In this document: positions 8,990 to 18,873 of the stretch, piece by piece
Numbering within the stretch: the first letter of the stretch is position 1
Layout: the number at the start of each line of letters is the position of its first letter
Assembly (NCBI GenBank): GCA_036986135.1
Contig: BTQZ01000002.1
Span: 124,001-188,000, forward strand
DNA length: 64,000 nt
Direction of reading: 5' to 3'
Source: JADFRG01 sp036986135
Lineage (GTDB): Bacteria > Chloroflexota > Anaerolineae > Anaerolineales > E44-bin32
Position numbers and translations under genes: made by a program
Notes under the pieces: generated by a model
Told to the model about the DNA's origin: nothing
Seen by the model: the letters and a program-made list of their open reading frames with translations, nothing else
Databases searched by the model: none

Positions 8990-11361
8990 ACCGGGCAAAG
9001 CTGCTGCGGCTGAGGGGTCTGAGCTTCCTTTCCATAGGACTGCTGATCGCGTCCGTGTACATCGTCGCAGCAGGTTTGGCGCAGGTGGCTGTTGCTGTCG
9101 AGAGGTCGCTGTTCGTATCCATGGCAATATTGGGGGCCCTCGTTGGCCTGGTGGTCGGTTCGATCGTAACCTCTAAGTGGCGTGCGGTGCTGATCTCGGG
9201 ACTGGTCGGACTGGCGGTGGTCATCTTGAGAGTAGGTGGCGTCGGTCGGCAGCTCGCACAAGTGCTGGAACGCGGGGCCGTCTACGCCGGCACCGTCCAG
9301 TCTCCCTGGTTCTGGAGCCTGACGGGTTTCAGCGGTGGAGCAGAGTTTGCGCAAGCGGTCTCTGAATTGGCAGGCGCACTGGGCGTCCTCGTTGCGCGCA
9401 CCAGCGAATGGCTGCGTGCCTGGTTCCTTGGCCAACCCACCTTCGATCCGGTCGCGGGTGCACTGGTGTGGAGCCTGCTGATCTGGACGGCATCCACCTG
9501 GGCCGGGTGGTGGTTCCAGGCGAAGAAGCGGCCGCTTATAGGCTTGATACCCGCGGTGGGGATGGCAGGCATCGCATTGGGAAGTATCGGGGCAAAGGCC
9601 GATACGCTGGTTTGGTCACTCGGAGTAGCCATTATCGCCGTGACGCTGGTCGGCCAGGACGTCCGTGAGGCTCGCTGGAGGCGGATCCCTGTCAGCTTTG
9701 GCTCGGGACTGCGGCGTAGCCTGATCCTGTGGGTGGTGCTCCTTTCCCTGGGCCTCATGGCGGCAAGTGCCCTGAGCCAGGAGATCTCTTACAGTAGGAT
9801 TACCCAGGCCGTGAATCGCTATAGGACCGCTGCATCGGGAGGAGATGGGCTCTCAAGCCAGGCGCTCGGCTTGGAGCAGCCAGACGCCGAGCCGCCTGAG
9901 TTCCTGGCGGACCTTGTGAGACTGCAGTATCCCGGGCTTCCCCGACGCCACCTGATTGGATCCGGACCGGAGTTGTCAGAGCAGCTGGTCCTGTCGATCC
10001 AAGTGAATGAAGAACTGAAACAGCCCGGTTTAGAGATTGGCGGTCCGGCAGCACGCTACTATTGGCGGAGCAACACATACGATTCCTACATCGGTAGTGG
10101 CTGGCTTGCTGGCCATACAGTGCAGCAGGAATACGAGGCGGGGGAGCGTTTGAGAGAAAATGTACCTCTCAGGTCCCGGACCGTCGACCAAACCGTCCGC
10201 AGCATACCTGAGCTTGGAGGCCTACTTTTCTCGGCCGGCCCAATGGTAACGGTGGATCAGCCGTTCACGGTTGCCTGGCGCTCTCCCGAGGATGACTTTG
10301 GCGCCGTACTTGTCACGCCCGCCACGCGGACCAGGATCATCTCCTATGTGCCAGATGTTACAGAGGAGGAACTGCGTGGAAGCGGTGCAGATTATCCAGA
10401 TTGGGTCTCGGCTCGATACCTACAACTTCCCAGCAGCCTCCCAGATCGGGTCATTGCCCTCTCCCGACAGCTCACCGCAATATCGCCAACTCCTTACGAT
10501 CGAGCACTGGAGATCGAGAGTTTCTTGCGCACCTTCGCGTACACCTTGGATCTGGAAGCTCCCCCAGCCGACCAGGACGTCGTGGACTACTTCTTGTTCG
10601 ATCTGAAGAAGGGGTATTGCGACTACTATGCCTCGGCCATGGTCGTTCTGTCACGTGCTGCCGGCCTGCCCGCCAGATTGGTTACCGGCTACTACACAGG
10701 CACGTATAACGCTCAATTGAACGCCTACCTGGTCACCGCTGCGGATGCCCACTCATGGCCTGAGATCTACTTCCCCGGTTACGGATGGATCGAGTTTGAG
10801 CCGACAAGAGGTCGTCCTGCTCTGGACCGAGATGAAAGCACTCCCTTGGCGACCCCGCTCGACAGGAGTCTTTCCGAGGAACTTGCGTCAGAGCCGACCT
10901 CGGCGAATTGGGCGGCCCTGTTGAAACTCGCAGCCGGGATTATTCTTGCGGGTCTATTCGCCGTGCTGGTGGTCGGGTCAGTCTGGACACTGGCCGGTGC
11001 GGTACGGACCCGCAGATTGTCGCCCTCGGCTGCCATTGCCAGAGTGTTCATGGAGCTGCGCGGCCACGCCGTAGGACTTGGGCTCATCTCAAAGACCGGG
11101 GGGGAGACGCCTTATGAGCTTTCGGATTCGCTAAGCAAGGCCTTGGGCGTCGTGTCGCAGAGCGGTCCGCAGAACCGCATTCTGTCTCAAGCTCCCGCGG
11201 ATATTCAGAAGCTGGCGCGTCTGTATGTGCGGGCGAGCTACAGCCTAGATCAGCCCAATCAAGCAGACCGGGTCCAGGCCCTAGCTACGTGGCGGTGGCT
11301 GCGCTGGAGGCTGTGGTGGGCACGAGTCCTACAGAAGCTTCCAGCGCGTCCGCGATGGTGA
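8986..11361 (+). CDS. Membrane transglutaminase-like protein with C-terminal DUF4129-type region
   Basis: 791 residues from a TTG overlapping the previous stop. The first 270 residues contain about six to seven membrane spans. A large extracytoplasmic part follows with a transglutaminase/papain-like core: C545 in KKGYCDYYASAM, H589 in DAHSWPEIYF and an acidic third residue E605 in GWIEFEPT (Glu, where classical enzymes have Asp). One more span lies near 645-670. A cytoplasmic tail with GGETPYELSD-type sequence resembles DUF4129. Such proteins cluster with MoxR and DUF58 genes. They may act as proteases or cross-linkers on envelope proteins, but the substrate is unknown. Confidence 0.88.
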   Translation: MNRAKLLRLRGLSFLSIGLLIASVYIVAAGLAQVAVAVERSLFVSMAILGALVGLVVGSIVTSKWRAVLISGLVGLAVVILRVGGVGRQLAQVLERGAVYAGTVQSPWFWSLTGFSGGAEFAQAVSELAGALGVLVARTSEWLRAWFLGQPTFDPVAGALVWSLLIWTASTWAGWWFQAKKRPLIGLIPAVGMAGIALGSIGAKADTLVWSLGVAIIAVTLVGQDVREARWRRIPVSFGSGLRRSLILWVVLLSLGLMAASALSQEISYSRITQAVNRYRTAASGGDGLSSQALGLEQPDAEPPEFLADLVRLQYPGLPRRHLIGSGPELSEQLVLSIQVNEELKQPGLEIGGPAARYYWRSNTYDSYIGSGWLAGHTVQQEYEAGERLRENVPLRSRTVDQTVRSIPELGGLLFSAGPMVTVDQPFTVAWRSPEDDFGAVLVTPATRTRIISYVPDVTEEELRGSGADYPDWVSARYLQLPSSLPDRVIALSRQLTAISPTPYDRALEIESFLRTFAYTLDLEAPPADQDVVDYFLFDLKKGYCDYYASAMVVLSRAAGLPARLVTGYYTGTYNAQLNAYLVTAADAHSWPEIYFPGYGWIEFEPTRGRPALDRDESTPLATPLDRSLSEELASEPTSANWAALLKLAAGIILAGLFAVLVVGSVWTLAGAVRTRRLSPSAAIARVFMELRGHAVGLGLISKTGGETPYELSDSLSKALGVVSQSGPQNRILSQAPADIQKLARLYVRASYSLDQPNQADRVQALATWRWLRWRLWWARVLQKLPARPRW

Positions 11362-11612
11362 CGCTGGGTGTTTCGACACAGAAACCCCCTCCGTGGCGCA
11401 ATTGGCGGATATAATTCTCGACACCGAAGGAGGAGTTTGACGAATCAGGCAGTCGGCCCTTCGAGGGAGAATTCTCCACCCTCAAAAAGTGGGATTCCGG
11501 TCTTCATCACGACAGCCCATTGGAACTCGGGATGAGACGGGCTGTCCGCTTGCTACGCGGAGGGAGGGGATATTGGGCCCTGGCCTCTGCAAACCTCTAG
11601 GGAGAAGCTGAC
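11362..11612 (+). promoter_or_regulatory. Promoter and long structured leader of the first peptide-transporter operon
   Basis: A consensus -10 TATAAT lies at 11410-11415; no convincing -35 is seen. The predicted leader of about 190 nt holds an AAGGAGGAG motif (11427-11435), a 12-bp palindrome GGAGAATTCTCC (11466-11477) and an inverted repeat GACAGCCC / GGGCTGTC (11511-11518 / 11539-11546). A 32-codon open frame beginning TTG at 11437 and ending TGA at 11533-11535 follows the first ribosome-site-like motif with only 3 nt spacing. It may be a leader peptide or chance. Confidence 0.5.
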
Positions 11613-12602
11613 TTGCCGACTAATATCATCGAAGTAGGTAACCTGGTAACTAGTTTTCATATGGACGAAGGCACCGTGCATGCAGTGAATGGGGTGTCTT
11701 TTTCAGTTCCGGAGGGCAAGACGCTCGGTGTCGTCGGGGAAAGCGGTTGCGGCAAGAGCGTAACCATGTTGTCTATCATGCGGCTTCTCCCCGAGCCCCC
11801 GGCCGAGATCTCCGTCGATAGCATACTCTTTGAGAATAAGGATATCGCCGCGCTTTCCGAGGGTGAGATGCGGAAAATACGTGGAAGCCGGATCGCGATG
11901 ATCTTTCAAGACCCCATGACATCGCTCAACCCGGTCCTCTCGGTCGGGTTTCAATTGACCGAGCCGCTCAAGCTGCACATGGGGATGAGTAATCAAGAAG
12001 CGCAAGCGCGGGCGGTTGAGCTGCTGCAGATGGTAGGGATCCCCGAGGCGCGGGAACGCTTGGAGGATTACCCGCATCAATTCTCCGGCGGTATGCGTCA
12101 GCGGGTGATGATCGCTATGGCCCTGACGTGCAATCCTGCGCTTTTGATCGCGGACGAGCCGACCACGGCCCTGGATGTCACTATACAAGCGCAGATCGTA
12201 GACCTGGTCAAGCGCCTCAGGGATCGGCTGGGGATGTCCCTAATTTGGATCAGCCACGACCTGGGAGTCGTGGCCGGCCTTGCAGACCGGGTGAACGTGA
12301 TGTATGCCGGCTATATCGTTGAGGAGGCGCCGGCCGAGGAGGTGTACTCAGATACACGGCACCCCTATACGCTCGCCCTACTGCAGTCCCTCCCCCGCCT
12401 GGACATTAAGGCAGGCGAGCAGCTGCAATCGATTCAGGGACAACCACCAGACTTGATGGAGATGTCTCCCGGCTGCTCATTCGCCCCTCGATGTACTTTT
12501 GTGAAAGACCTATGCTTCGAGCAGGCTCCAGTACTGGAGCAGGTCACGCCGGGCCACAGAATCTCATGCTGGGTGGACGTCAGGACGGGAGATCTACGTT
12601 GA
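11613..12602 (+). CDS. Peptide ABC transporter ATPase, OppD/DppD type
   Basis: 329 residues from a TTG with GGGAGA upstream. Walker A GESGCGKS, signature SGGMRQRV, Walker B LLIADEPTTALD and the switch His (WISHDLGVV) are all present, so it should hydrolyse ATP. The C-terminal oligopeptide-transporter extension with cysteines (CSFAPRCTFVKDLC) identifies it as the OppD/DppD subunit. It is the first gene of an ATPase-ATPase-binding protein-permease-permease operon. Its TGA overlaps the start of the partner ATPase. Confidence 0.93.
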   Translation: MPTNIIEVGNLVTSFHMDEGTVHAVNGVSFSVPEGKTLGVVGESGCGKSVTMLSIMRLLPEPPAEISVDSILFENKDIAALSEGEMRKIRGSRIAMIFQDPMTSLNPVLSVGFQLTEPLKLHMGMSNQEAQARAVELLQMVGIPEARERLEDYPHQFSGGMRQRVMIAMALTCNPALLIADEPTTALDVTIQAQIVDLVKRLRDRLGMSLIWISHDLGVVAGLADRVNVMYAGYIVEEAPAEEVYSDTRHPYTLALLQSLPRLDIKAGEQLQSIQGQPPDLMEMSPGCSFAPRCTFVKDLCFEQAPVLEQVTPGHRISCWVDVRTGDLR

Positions 12603-13579
12603 CAGGGAACGAGGTCCTGGTCGAAGTCGAGAACCTGACCAAATACTTTCCGATCACGCATGGCTTGATAATCCAGAAGAAGGTCGGCGACGTGCAAGCC
12701 GTCGACGACGTCAGCTTTTCGATTCACGTCGGCGAGACGCTCGGCCTGGTGGGGGAGAGTGGGAGCGGGAAGACAACCGTTGGTCGGACCATCCTTCAGC
12801 TCCATCGCCCGACCGCCGGGAGCGTCTATTTCAAGGGCGAAGATCTCACGGCGCTTGAAGGCGGAGAGCTGCGGCGGATGAGAAAGTATATGCAGATGGT
12901 GTTTCAGGATCCGTACGCTTCGCTGAACCCGAGGATGACAGTCGCCAACATTATCGCCGAACCGCTCGAAATCCACAGCATCGGAAACAAGAAGCAGCGC
13001 CGGTCGCGCGTGGAGCACCTTCTTGAACTGGTCGGCCTCAATCCGCACTTTATCAACCGCTATCCGCATGAATTCTCGGGCGGCCAGCGGCAGCGCATCG
13101 GCGTGGCGAGGGCCCTGGCGCTTGAACCAGAATTCGTGGTTCTGGATGAACCGATCTCGGCCCTTGATGTTTCTATCCAGGCACAGGTCGTAAACTTGCT
13201 CGGTGAGCTGCAGGAGAGACTAGGCCTCACCTACCTTTTCATCGCCCATGACCTGAGCATGGTCCGTCATATCTCAGACCGGGTCGCGGTTATGTACCTG
13301 GGAAAGATCGTCGAACTCGCCCCGCGCGAGGAGCTGTTCAATAATCCGCTCCATCCGTACACGCAGGCTCTCTTGTCCGCCGTCCCGATCCCGGACCCCA
13401 AGCGGGAGAAAGAGCGGCAACGGACGATTCTGGAGGGAGATATCCCGAGCCCAGTCAGCCCGCCATCCGGATGCCGCTTCCACACTCGATGTCCCGTGCG
13501 CATTGACATCTGCGATAAACAGGAGCCCGAATGGCGCGAGGTGGTGCCGCAGCATTGGGTGGCTTGCCACGTGGTATAA
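12599..13579 (+). CDS. Peptide ABC transporter ATPase, OppF/DppF type
   Basis: 326 residues. The TTG at 12599 is chosen because it overlaps the previous stop and has GGGAGA 8-9 nt upstream; the longer frame upstream reads through the partner gene. Walker A GESGSGKTT, signature FSGGQRQRIGVARAL, Walker B FVVLDEPISALD and AHDLSMVRH are intact. The C-terminal cysteine-containing extension (GCRFHTRCPVRIDIC) is typical of the family. It pairs with the preceding ATPase to form the nucleotide-binding heterodimer. Confidence 0.93.
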   Translation: MTGNEVLVEVENLTKYFPITHGLIIQKKVGDVQAVDDVSFSIHVGETLGLVGESGSGKTTVGRTILQLHRPTAGSVYFKGEDLTALEGGELRRMRKYMQMVFQDPYASLNPRMTVANIIAEPLEIHSIGNKKQRRSRVEHLLELVGLNPHFINRYPHEFSGGQRQRIGVARALALEPEFVVLDEPISALDVSIQAQVVNLLGELQERLGLTYLFIAHDLSMVRHISDRVAVMYLGKIVELAPREELFNNPLHPYTQALLSAVPIPDPKREKERQRTILEGDIPSPVSPPSGCRFHTRCPVRIDICDKQEPEWREVVPQHWVACHVV

Positions 13580-13742
13580 ATCCTCTCATAGCACTCGCGG
13601 CCCAGTTAGGGATCGAATGGATCGTGACCACTTCGAGAAGAGGAGGTGAGGCGAATCCAAGATCAAGCAAGCATTAGTCGCATAGCGACCTCCCGTTTAG
13701 CAATTTGATGTGATCAGAGACTTCAAAAGGAGAAGGAGAATT

Positions 13743-15692
13743 ATGAAAAGCAAGTTGTTGACCTTCATGGGTCTTTTGGTACTTGCAGGCTTGGTTTTGG
13801 GCGCTTGTGCGCAGCCCGCGGCAGACGATTCCCAGGTCACTGAGCTTCAGGCGCAGCTGGATGCGGCGCTAGCCGACGCAGGCGCAAGCGATGAGGAAAT
13901 TGCTGCCCTGCAAGAGCAGCTCGAAACCGCTAAGGAGGCAGCCGCAGCCGCAGCCGCAGCCGCAGCGGAGGCGGTTCCAGCCGAAGAGCCGATGGAGCCG
14001 CAGCCGGTTACCCTGGACTACAATTTCGGGACCGAGCCTCCTACGGCGGATCCATCTTTGGCAACGGATACGACCTCCTCAAATCTGATCGGCTCCATCT
14101 TCATGGGGTTGACCGACCAGGACGACGTTACCAAGGAGATCGTTCCCTCGCTGGCGACGAGCTGGGCGTCCAGTGAAGACAAGACGGTTTGGACCTTCCA
14201 GTTGCGTGATGACATCCCCTGGGTGCAGTACAACACGACAACCGGCGAAGTCGATCCGGTGCTCGATGACGATGGGAACCCCCGGATCGTGAACGCCAAC
14301 GACGTGGTGTACGGCGTGAAGCGCACCTGCGACCCGAACACGGCTTCGGACTACGCCTGGCTCCTGTACTCGATCAAGGGTTGCGAAGCGCTGAATTCGG
14401 CTGATCCATCCGCCGAGGACTTTCAGGATGTGTACGGCGCCATGAGCGTCGTGGCGCTGGATGACTTCACCGTCGAGTTCACCACCGAATTCGGCGCAGG
14501 CTTCTTCCCCGGCGTGGTAAGTATGGCCAACCTGTACCCGACGCCACAGTGGATCATCGAGGATAAGGGTGACCGCTGGATCGAGCCGGGCTTCATCGTG
14601 ACCAACGGCGCATACGTGATGAGCGAATGGGTGCATGGAGACCACCTGATCCTCGAGAAGAACCCGCTCTGGCCTCTCTGGGGCACAGACTACGGCTCGG
14701 GCAACATCGAGCGCATCTTTGGGGTCACCATCGAGGAGGCCTCGACATCCTTCGCCATGTACCAGAACGATGAGCTGGACACGGCGGGTGTTCCACTCGA
14801 GGAAGTGGACCGAGTTAAGGCTGAGATGGCCTCGGAGTTCAAGAATTCGCCGATCAACTGCACATACTACTACGGCTTCGTCACTGAGAAGCCTCCGACG
14901 GACGACGTGCGCGTGCGCAAGGCGCTCTCGATGGGTATCGATCGCGCGACACTGGTCGAGACCGTGACGAAGGGCGGCCAGATCCCCGCCAACACCTTCA
15001 CCAATCCGCTCAACTTCGGCCAGCATGCCGAAGACCCCGACATCGCTCCTTGGGCATTGACCGAGGAGAAGGGCGGGACCGGTTACGCCAAGGCCGTGGA
15101 GATGGGGAAGGGGCTGCTGGCGGAAGCTGGCTTTCCTAACGGCGCCGGTCTTGACATCTTGCTCATGCATAACGTGAGCGAGGGACATGCGCGGATCGCG
15201 CAGGCTGTCCAGGCCATGTGGCAGGAAGCCTATCCCGAAATGACGGTGAGCGTGGAGACGCAGGAATGGCGCGTCTATCTGGACACCATCCGCGCTTCCT
15301 CAGCGATAGAGCAGGTGCCGAACGTCTTCCGGCTTGGTTGGTGCGGCGACTACCCGCACGCCAACAACTGGATGCATGAGGTCTTCAATCCCGACGAAGG
15401 CGCCAACCGCATTCGCCTGAGCGTTGACGACCCACAGGTGGGCGACCTGGTCAAGGAGTACGCAGAGACCACCGTAGCTGCTCAAGTTGCCTCACCCGCG
15501 GAGGCCGATGCCCTCTACAAGCGCGCTGAGATACTGCTCAATGACGAGATCGTCGGCATCGCGCCCATCTACTACTACACCACGGTAAACGTCACCAAGC
15601 CGTGGTTGGAGCGCAGCTTTGACCAGATCAAACGCCACTTCTTCCAGTGGGAGCTTGACTGGGACGCCAAGCAGGCCGCGCTAGAACAGTAA
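13743..15692 (+). CDS. Peptide-binding lipoprotein (family 5) with coiled-coil spacer
   Basis: 649 residues. The ATG at 13743 is chosen because AGGAGAAGGAG precedes it and the signal peptide starts there; an in-frame start 33 nt upstream would add a basic tail. Lipobox LVLGAC (C22). Between the lipid anchor and the binding domain lie about 60 residues of heptad-like coiled coil (VTELQAQLDAALADAG, IAALQEQLETAKEA) and a ten-Ala run encoded by a GCAGCC hexanucleotide tract. The remainder is a family 5 solute-binding protein. It should deliver peptides to the two permeases downstream. Confidence 0.9.
   Translation: MKSKLLTFMGLLVLAGLVLGACAQPAADDSQVTELQAQLDAALADAGASDEEIAALQEQLETAKEAAAAAAAAAAEAVPAEEPMEPQPVTLDYNFGTEPPTADPSLATDTTSSNLIGSIFMGLTDQDDVTKEIVPSLATSWASSEDKTVWTFQLRDDIPWVQYNTTTGEVDPVLDDDGNPRIVNANDVVYGVKRTCDPNTASDYAWLLYSIKGCEALNSADPSAEDFQDVYGAMSVVALDDFTVEFTTEFGAGFFPGVVSMANLYPTPQWIIEDKGDRWIEPGFIVTNGAYVMSEWVHGDHLILEKNPLWPLWGTDYGSGNIERIFGVTIEEASTSFAMYQNDELDTAGVPLEEVDRVKAEMASEFKNSPINCTYYYGFVTEKPPTDDVRVRKALSMGIDRATLVETVTKGGQIPANTFTNPLNFGQHAEDPDIAPWALTEEKGGTGYAKAVEMGKGLLAEAGFPNGAGLDILLMHNVSEGHARIAQAVQAMWQEAYPEMTVSVETQEWRVYLDTIRASSAIEQVPNVFRLGWCGDYPHANNWMHEVFNPDEGANRIRLSVDDPQVGDLVKEYAETTVAAQVASPAEADALYKRAEILLNDEIVGIAPIYYYTTVNVTKPWLERSFDQIKRHFFQWELDWDAKQAALEQ
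13938..13967 (+). repeat. GCAGCC hexanucleotide tract inside the binding-protein gene
   Basis: About five in-frame copies of GCAGCC encode the poly-alanine part of the spacer. Slippage would change spacer length by two residues per unit without a frameshift. Confidence 0.8.
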
Positions 15693-15707
15693 GGCTCGAT
15701 GAACATG

Positions 15708-15750
15708 CGATGGCTGTGGGCAGCCGGTCCACAGCCATCGTTTTCGTTTT
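15708..15750 (+). terminator. Intrinsic terminator or attenuator between binding protein and permeases
   Basis: A perfect 12-bp stem CGATGGCTGTGG / CCACAGCCATCG with a 9-nt loop, followed by TTTTCGTTTT. It lies 16 nt after the binding-protein stop and 35 nt before the first permease. It would stop most transcripts after the binding protein, leaving a smaller share to read into the permeases. Confidence 0.85.
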
Positions 15751-15784
15751 GGAGGGCGTCGTGAAATCGAGTGGAGACCGCTGA

Positions 15785-16759
15785 GTGGTTCGTTACATTA
15801 TTCGCCGGCTACTTTCCTTCATTCCTGTCTTATTTGCCATTTCGTTAGTCATATTCATGATGGCCCGGGCGCTTCCCGGTGGGCCATTCGACTTCGCTGG
15901 GGATCGGACTATTCCCGCCAGCGTGGTTGCCAATCTCGAGCAGAAATATCACCTGGACTGGCCAGTATGGAGGCAGTATCTGGCCTGGGTGTGGGATGCG
16001 CTGAGAGGCGACCTGGGGCCTTCCTTCTACTACCGCTCGTTGACCGTCAATGACCTTCTCAAGCAGACACTGCCCACCTCTTTTCAGCTAGGCGTTCTCT
16101 CTCTCGGTTTAGCACTCATCATCGGGATACCGGCCGGGACCATCGCAGCACTCAAGCACAATAAGGCTGCGGACCACGCCAGCTCTTTCGTTGCCATCAT
16201 GGGCGTCTCGATACCCAATATCGTGTTGGCGCCGCTGCTCATTTATATCTTCGCCGTGTTGCTTGGGTGGTTGCCGGCCGCGCGTTGGGGGGCGGATTAC
16301 ACGGATTATGCTCTCGGCTTTATCCCCCCGCTCAACCGTCAGTTCTGGGAGCATGCAATAATGCCCGTGCTGGTTCTCGGCACGGCATTGACCGCCGTGA
16401 TCGCGCGGCTGACGCGGGGAAGTTTGCTGCAGGTCTTGCGCGAGGACTACATCCGCACCGCGCGAGCCAAAGGACTTCGAGAAAAGTCCGTTGTTGGCAT
16501 TCATGCCATGAAGAACGCGATTATCCCGGTGATCACCATCCTAGGGCCTTTGTTTGCTGCCATCGTTACCGGCACGTTCGTGATCGAGCAGATCTTTGGG
16601 ATCAATGGCATGGGTCAGCATTTCATCGACAGCATAAATAACCGCGACTATCCTGTCGTCATGGGGACCCTTCTTGTCTATTCGGTAATCCTGGTTGTCG
16701 CGAATCTCTTCGTAGATATCGCATACGCTTGGCTGGATCCCAGAATCCGGTACGAGTGA
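15785..16759 (+). CDS. Peptide ABC transporter permease, DppB/OppB type
   Basis: 324 residues from GTG. The N-terminus VRYIIRRLLSFIPVLFAISL is a membrane span, followed by the family's periplasmic segment (ARALPGGPFDF). Five further spans follow, as expected for DppB. The cytoplasmic coupling (EAA) loop is clear: EDYIRTARAKGLREKSV, then HAMKNAIIPV. It forms the channel with the permease encoded next. Confidence 0.93.
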   Translation: MVRYIIRRLLSFIPVLFAISLVIFMMARALPGGPFDFAGDRTIPASVVANLEQKYHLDWPVWRQYLAWVWDALRGDLGPSFYYRSLTVNDLLKQTLPTSFQLGVLSLGLALIIGIPAGTIAALKHNKAADHASSFVAIMGVSIPNIVLAPLLIYIFAVLLGWLPAARWGADYTDYALGFIPPLNRQFWEHAIMPVLVLGTALTAVIARLTRGSLLQVLREDYIRTARAKGLREKSVVGIHAMKNAIIPVITILGPLFAAIVTGTFVIEQIFGINGMGQHFIDSINNRDYPVVMGTLLVYSVILVVANLFVDIAYAWLDPRIRYE

Positions 16760-16798
16760 AGCAGTGCATGATGCACAATAAGCGCAGATAGAGGAACA

Positions 16799-17836
16799 AT
16801 GGCGGTCGCAGGTACCCCAGAGGAGCTCGATCGACTACGCACAACACAGGAAGTGGCCCGACGTGGCCGCAGTCCGCTGGCGGATGCCTTTCGGCAACTG
16901 CTCAAGAACAGATTGGCCGTGGCAAGCGGCCTATTCCTGATCTTCGTGGTGTTCGTCTCTGTTTTCGCCGACGACGCGCTAATCTCGATCTTCACCGGCA
17001 AGGAGGTTGAGCCGCTCATCGCTCCTTATCACTTCGCGGAGGTGAATTTCAGGTTGCACGACCAAGGACCACTCACGCGGACCGAAGAGGGGGATTTCTA
17101 CTTGCTAGGGGTGGATTACTTGGGCCGCGATATGCTGAGCCGCACGATATACGGGGGAAGAGTCTCGCTCTCGATCGCGATCGTTGCGGCAACCGTGAGT
17201 CTGGTGATCGGTGTGGCCTACGGGATCATCTCGGGATACTCGAGTCCGCGCGTCGACAACCTGATGATGCGCTTCGTGGATTTCCTGTATGGATTCCCGC
17301 TCATCATTTTCATCATCTTGTTGCAGGTGTATTTCAAAGCCTTGGCGCGAAGCGGCTCGGCGGAGGGTATCGCGGGTTTCTTCATTGGTATCGATAATGC
17401 CTTTGGTGGCATGTTCTTCTTGTTCATCGCCATCGGATTGCTCAACTGGCTGGCCATGGCGCGTATTGCAAGAGGCCAGACTCTCTCCGCTAAGGAAAAA
17501 GAGTATGTAGATGCGGCCAAGTCTGTCGGTGCCAGTGACCGTCGGATAGTATCCAAGCATATCCTCCCGAACATCATCGGGCCGTGCATCATTTACGAGA
17601 CCCTTCAAATCCCCACCTATATCTTTCTGGAAGCGTTTTTGAGCTTCATCGGACTGGGTGTCAACCCTCCCACGCCGAGTTGGGGGATCATGATCTCCGA
17701 GACCTACAGGGGCTTGCGCACCTTCCCACACGAGGTTTTCGTTCCTGCGGCAGCGCTGGTCCTGGTTGTGCTCGCATTCAACTTCCTTGGTGACGGACTG
17801 CGGGATGCGTTTGATCCGCGATTGCGCGGCTCGTAG
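16799..17836 (+). CDS. Peptide ABC transporter permease, DppC/OppC type
   Basis: 345 residues, ATG with AGAGGAACA upstream. The layout is that of DppC: a cytoplasmic N-terminal segment (SPLADAFRQLLKNRLAV), a first span, and a periplasmic loop ending LLGVDYLGRDMLSRTIYGGR (the conserved G-D-GRD segment). Five spans follow, with the EAA loop KEYVDAAKSVGASDRRIVSK then HILPNIIGP. The protein ends DAFDPRLRGS, which is typical. Last gene of the first transporter operon; no strong terminator is seen after it. Confidence 0.93.
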   Translation: MAVAGTPEELDRLRTTQEVARRGRSPLADAFRQLLKNRLAVASGLFLIFVVFVSVFADDALISIFTGKEVEPLIAPYHFAEVNFRLHDQGPLTRTEEGDFYLLGVDYLGRDMLSRTIYGGRVSLSIAIVAATVSLVIGVAYGIISGYSSPRVDNLMMRFVDFLYGFPLIIFIILLQVYFKALARSGSAEGIAGFFIGIDNAFGGMFFLFIAIGLLNWLAMARIARGQTLSAKEKEYVDAAKSVGASDRRIVSKHILPNIIGPCIIYETLQIPTYIFLEAFLSFIGLGVNPPTPSWGIMISETYRGLRTFPHEVFVPAAALVLVVLAFNFLGDGLRDAFDPRLRGS

Positions 17837-17925
17837 CTCGCAAACCTAGGCCCAGCTTCACAGCGAATGCAATTCAGACGTGAGACTCGGGTCGGTGCCC
17901 GGGTCGGTTTCCGTTCAGAGTACAG

Positions 17926-18873
17926 ATGACGAGGATCGAATGGATGTATAGCGTAATCCTCAGGGGAATCGTAGCGTCGCTGATAGGCATCCTGGCAGCA
18001 GGATGCGCGGCCCGTGAGGAAGTCGGAGGGAGGATAGCATTTGAGAGTTATCGGGATGGAAATGCCGAAGTCTATGTGATGAATGCCGATGGCTCTAATC
18101 CGGTCAACATCAGCGATGACCCCGACTACGATGGAACCCCGAGTTGGTCGCCGGATGGCAAGCGTATTGCCTTCACTTCGGAAAGGGAGGGGACCACCGA
18201 TATCTTCTTGATGGAAGCAGATGGCGCGAACCCGACGCGCCTGACGGACGGAGTGGGCTTCAATGTCATTCCGGATTGGTCCCCAGACGGCTCGAAGATC
18301 CTCTTTGCCTCTAACCGCACTTATCGTCTGAGGCTGGAAGGTGGTGAGCTAGAGATCCCCGGTAATGCCAAGCTATGGTTCGTTGACCCCATAGGGGAAA
18401 GCCTGACGCGGTTGACCTCTCGTTTGGGGCTGGATCTCTTCGGCAATTGGTCTCCTGATGGTCAATCCATTGTGTTCATGAGCGTCCGCGACGACAATCC
18501 GGAGATCTACATCCTGCGGCCTGACAATATCGAAGTCAACATGACGAATAACCCTGCCGGCGATCTCAACCCGGCCTGGTCCCCCGATGGTAGTCAGATT
18601 GCCTTTATGAGCGATCGGAGTGGGGATATGGAGATCTATGTCCTAGACCTGGACAGTCAGGCGCTGATCAACCTGACCGATGATCCGGCAAACGACGGGG
18701 ACCCCGCTTGGTCTCCAGATGGGCGCCAGATTCTCTTCACGTCCGATCGGGACGGCAACATCGAGATCTATATGATGGCCTCGGACGGCAGCAACCCGCG
18801 TCGTCTGACTGACAATCCGGCGGACGACATCCATCCCCAATGGCAGCCCTCGCCGAGCTCTCCCGGCGACTAG
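17926..18873 (+). CDS. TolB-like beta-propeller lipoprotein
   Basis: 315 residues with a lipobox LAAGC (C27). The mature part is six repeats of the WD40-like PD40 type, each with a x-WSPDGx-I-F core (for example SWSPDGKRIAF, DWSPDGSKILF, AWSPDGRQILF) and an acidic DGN-EIY-motif strand. It is therefore one six-bladed propeller. It resembles the propeller of TolB but lacks TolB's N-terminal domain, so a surface binding or scaffold function is more likely than a Tol-Pal role. The gene is convergent with the following minus-strand gene. Confidence 0.85.
   Translation: MTRIEWMYSVILRGIVASLIGILAAGCAAREEVGGRIAFESYRDGNAEVYVMNADGSNPVNISDDPDYDGTPSWSPDGKRIAFTSEREGTTDIFLMEADGANPTRLTDGVGFNVIPDWSPDGSKILFASNRTYRLRLEGGELEIPGNAKLWFVDPIGESLTRLTSRLGLDLFGNWSPDGQSIVFMSVRDDNPEIYILRPDNIEVNMTNNPAGDLNPAWSPDGSQIAFMSDRSGDMEIYVLDLDSQALINLTDDPANDGDPAWSPDGRQILFTSDRDGNIEIYMMASDGSNPRRLTDNPADDIHPQWQPSPSSPGD

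Noticed and set aside
14079..15188. 369-codon frame on the minus strand
   Set aside because: It lies entirely opposite a clear family 5 binding-protein gene. Long antisense frames are expected in GC-rich coding DNA.
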